From the NCBI GenBank assembly GCA_003797895.1, contig RKQB01000010.1, forward strand, positions 124,001 through 188,000: 64,000 nt of DNA. The letters run 5' to 3'. Position 1 is the stretch's first letter, and every line of letters starts with the position of its first letter. Shown piece after piece: positions 62,891-64,000 of the stretch. The notes beneath the pieces were generated by a model, which saw nothing but the letters and a program-made list of their open reading frames with translations, made no database searches and had not been told where the DNA came from. The position numbers and the translations under genes are program-made. This stretch comes from Cyclobacteriaceae bacterium YHN15. GTDB taxonomy: Bacteria > Bacteroidota > Bacteroidia > Cytophagales > Cyclobacteriaceae.

Positions 62891-63964
62891 ATGTATATAC
62901 ATGTAATCAATGATTTTATGGAGATAGGTATCGACAGTTTTGCGGCAGCAGCAATAGGAGAGGGGAAGGACAAAAACAGGAAAAGTGCCAGGGCGCTTGA
63001 GGAATTATTGGACCGGATTGTCTGGGCTGAGGAAGTGGGTCTTGATGTTTTTGGAATAGGGGAACATCATAGAAGAGAATTTTTGGATTCGGCACCTTCT
63101 ATTATTTTGGCAGCGGCTGCGGGGCGGACAAAACGCATCCGTTTGACTTCGGCAGTGACGGTTTTGAGTGCCATCGATCCGGTAAGGGCTTTTCAGAGCT
63201 TTGCCACCTTGGACCTGATTTCCAAAGGAAGGGCAGAGATGGTGGTAGGGAGGGGATCTTTTACCGAGGCCTTTCCATTATTTGGTCTGGACCTGAGAAA
63301 TTATGATGCGCTTTTTGCCGAAAACCTGGACCTGTTGCTTGAGATCCAACAAAATGAATTCGTCACTTGGTCCGGAAAATTCAGAGCGCCACTTCAAAAT
63401 CAGGCGATCTATCCCAGACCTTTGCAGGAGCCATTGCCAATATGGCTTGGCGTTGGAGGTACTCCCGGATCTTTTGCAAGAGCAGGAGCCTTGGGCTTGC
63501 CACTGATGGTGGCAGTGATAGGAGGGGAAACCCACCGCTTCAGACCATTGGTGGATTTATACAGGGAAGCAGGCCATAGGGCAGGCCATTCTCCCGATAA
63601 GTTGAAAGTGGGGCTTCATTCCTTGGGCTATGTGGCCACTACCGAGAAAAAAGCAGTGGAGGATTATTATCCGGGATATGCGGAAAACTTTACCCGAATA
63701 GGGAAAGAGCGGGGTTGGCCTCCTGTCACCAAGGGTCATTTTGAGGCCCAAAGGGGACCACGGGGAGCCTATTTGATCGGAACCCCGGAACAGGTCGCAG
63801 AAAAGATTTTAAGGCATTCGGAGTCTTTGGGGGGTATTTCCCGATTGACTTTCCAGTTGGACAACGCCAACCTTACCCATGAGCAATTGAAAGAAACCAT
63901 GGAATTGATAGGTGGAGAAGTTTTGCCTTTGGTGAATGGGGGGAGAGTGAGGAGTGAGGAGTGA
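62891..63964 (+). CDS. LLM-class (luciferase-like) flavin-dependent monooxygenase
   Basis: A 357-residue TIM-barrel bacterial luciferase-like enzyme: IGEHHRREFLDSAPSIILAAAAG, RIRLTSAVTVLSAIDPVR, GRAEMVVGRGSFTEAFPLFG and PIWLGVGGTPGSFARAG are the usual FMN/FMNH2-binding motifs. The last 60 residues (LIGTPEQVAEKILRHSESLGGISRLTFQL) complete the family fold. Substrate unknown. It ends close to the right edge; 63965-64000 holds a short GAATGAAGAATGA repeat. Confidence 0.9.
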   Translation: MYIHVINDFMEIGIDSFAAAAIGEGKDKNRKSARALEELLDRIVWAEEVGLDVFGIGEHHRREFLDSAPSIILAAAAGRTKRIRLTSAVTVLSAIDPVRAFQSFATLDLISKGRAEMVVGRGSFTEAFPLFGLDLRNYDALFAENLDLLLEIQQNEFVTWSGKFRAPLQNQAIYPRPLQEPLPIWLGVGGTPGSFARAGALGLPLMVAVIGGETHRFRPLVDLYREAGHRAGHSPDKLKVGLHSLGYVATTEKKAVEDYYPGYAENFTRIGKERGWPPVTKGHFEAQRGPRGAYLIGTPEQVAEKILRHSESLGGISRLTFQLDNANLTHEQLKETMELIGGEVLPLVNGGRVRSEE

Positions 63965-64000
63965 TGAATTAAGAATGAAGAATGAAGAATGAATGTATGT

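Noticed and set aside
1..64000. CRISPR array or Cas genes
   Set aside because: No regularly spaced repeats were seen. The Cas4-like nuclease at 43183 is part of a helicase fusion and not a Cas gene.

Overview
This is a chromosomal segment of a Bacteroidota bacterium, most likely of the Cytophagales/Cyclobacteriaceae type. The clues are a PorP/SprF protein beside a giant PKD/SprB-repeat protein with a type IX secretion (T9SS) type B C-terminus, integrases of the Bacteroidota arm-binding type, SusD-like lipoprotein signals, and promoter boxes of the TTG/TAnnTTTG kind. The family-level placement is inferred from gene content, not from a search.

Left chromosomal part (1-22.3 kb). A T9SS pair (SprF and its giant substrate) is followed by a repeat-rich stretch holding a frameshifted secreted repeat protein, a Fic protein with palindromic operators, an epoxide-hydrolase-like enzyme and several small palindromic repeats. 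Next comes an AraC regulator divergent from a PhyH dioxygenase / sodium symporter / SDR operon, then PPK2 and a small lipoprotein. Two adjacent Hip toxin-antitoxin modules close this part: a split HipB-HipS-HipT type and a classical HipB-HipA type. Decayed fragments of an epimerase, another HipA and a winged-helix protein lie between them.

Genomic island (22,333-59,555, about 37.2 kb). A 21-bp direct repeat made of the 3' end of tRNA-Ser(UGA) marks both ends. A tyrosine recombinase sits just inside the right end beside the intact tRNA, and possible arm-type sites occur at both ends. The cargo, left to right, is: an HTH/AbiEii pair; an AbiEi with a decayed AbiEii; a Lar-like zinc protein and tiny overlapping ORFs; a lipoprotein with a hypervariable-looking C-terminus; a coiled-coil protein; then a 22-kb defence block on the + strand. 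That block has two parts. The first is a 1740-residue helicase/DUF1998/nuclease-like protein, an SNF2 helicase and an Eco57I-type adenine methylase, followed by a small methylase. The second is a tightly packed run of RecB-like nuclease-helicase, a predicted HEPN-CBS protein, a predicted caspase-like protease, an EVE-like-domain McrB and McrC. After it come a TPR metallopeptidase and the island's replication and mobility genes (Toprim-AAA primase/helicase, excisionase-like HTH, integrase).

Right chromosomal part (59.6-64 kb). A truncated second tRNA-Ser, an M81 metallopeptidase lipoprotein, a polysaccharide deacetylase and a luciferase-like monooxygenase are ordinary genes.

The most promising undescribed material is the run at 43.2-51.4 kb. 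It joins a predicted CBS-gated HEPN ribonuclease and a predicted caspase-like protease to an EVE-like McrBC and a UPF1/Dna2-like nuclease-helicase. The helicase-SNF2-methylase set upstream resembles DISARM and Druantia in parts but fits neither in full.
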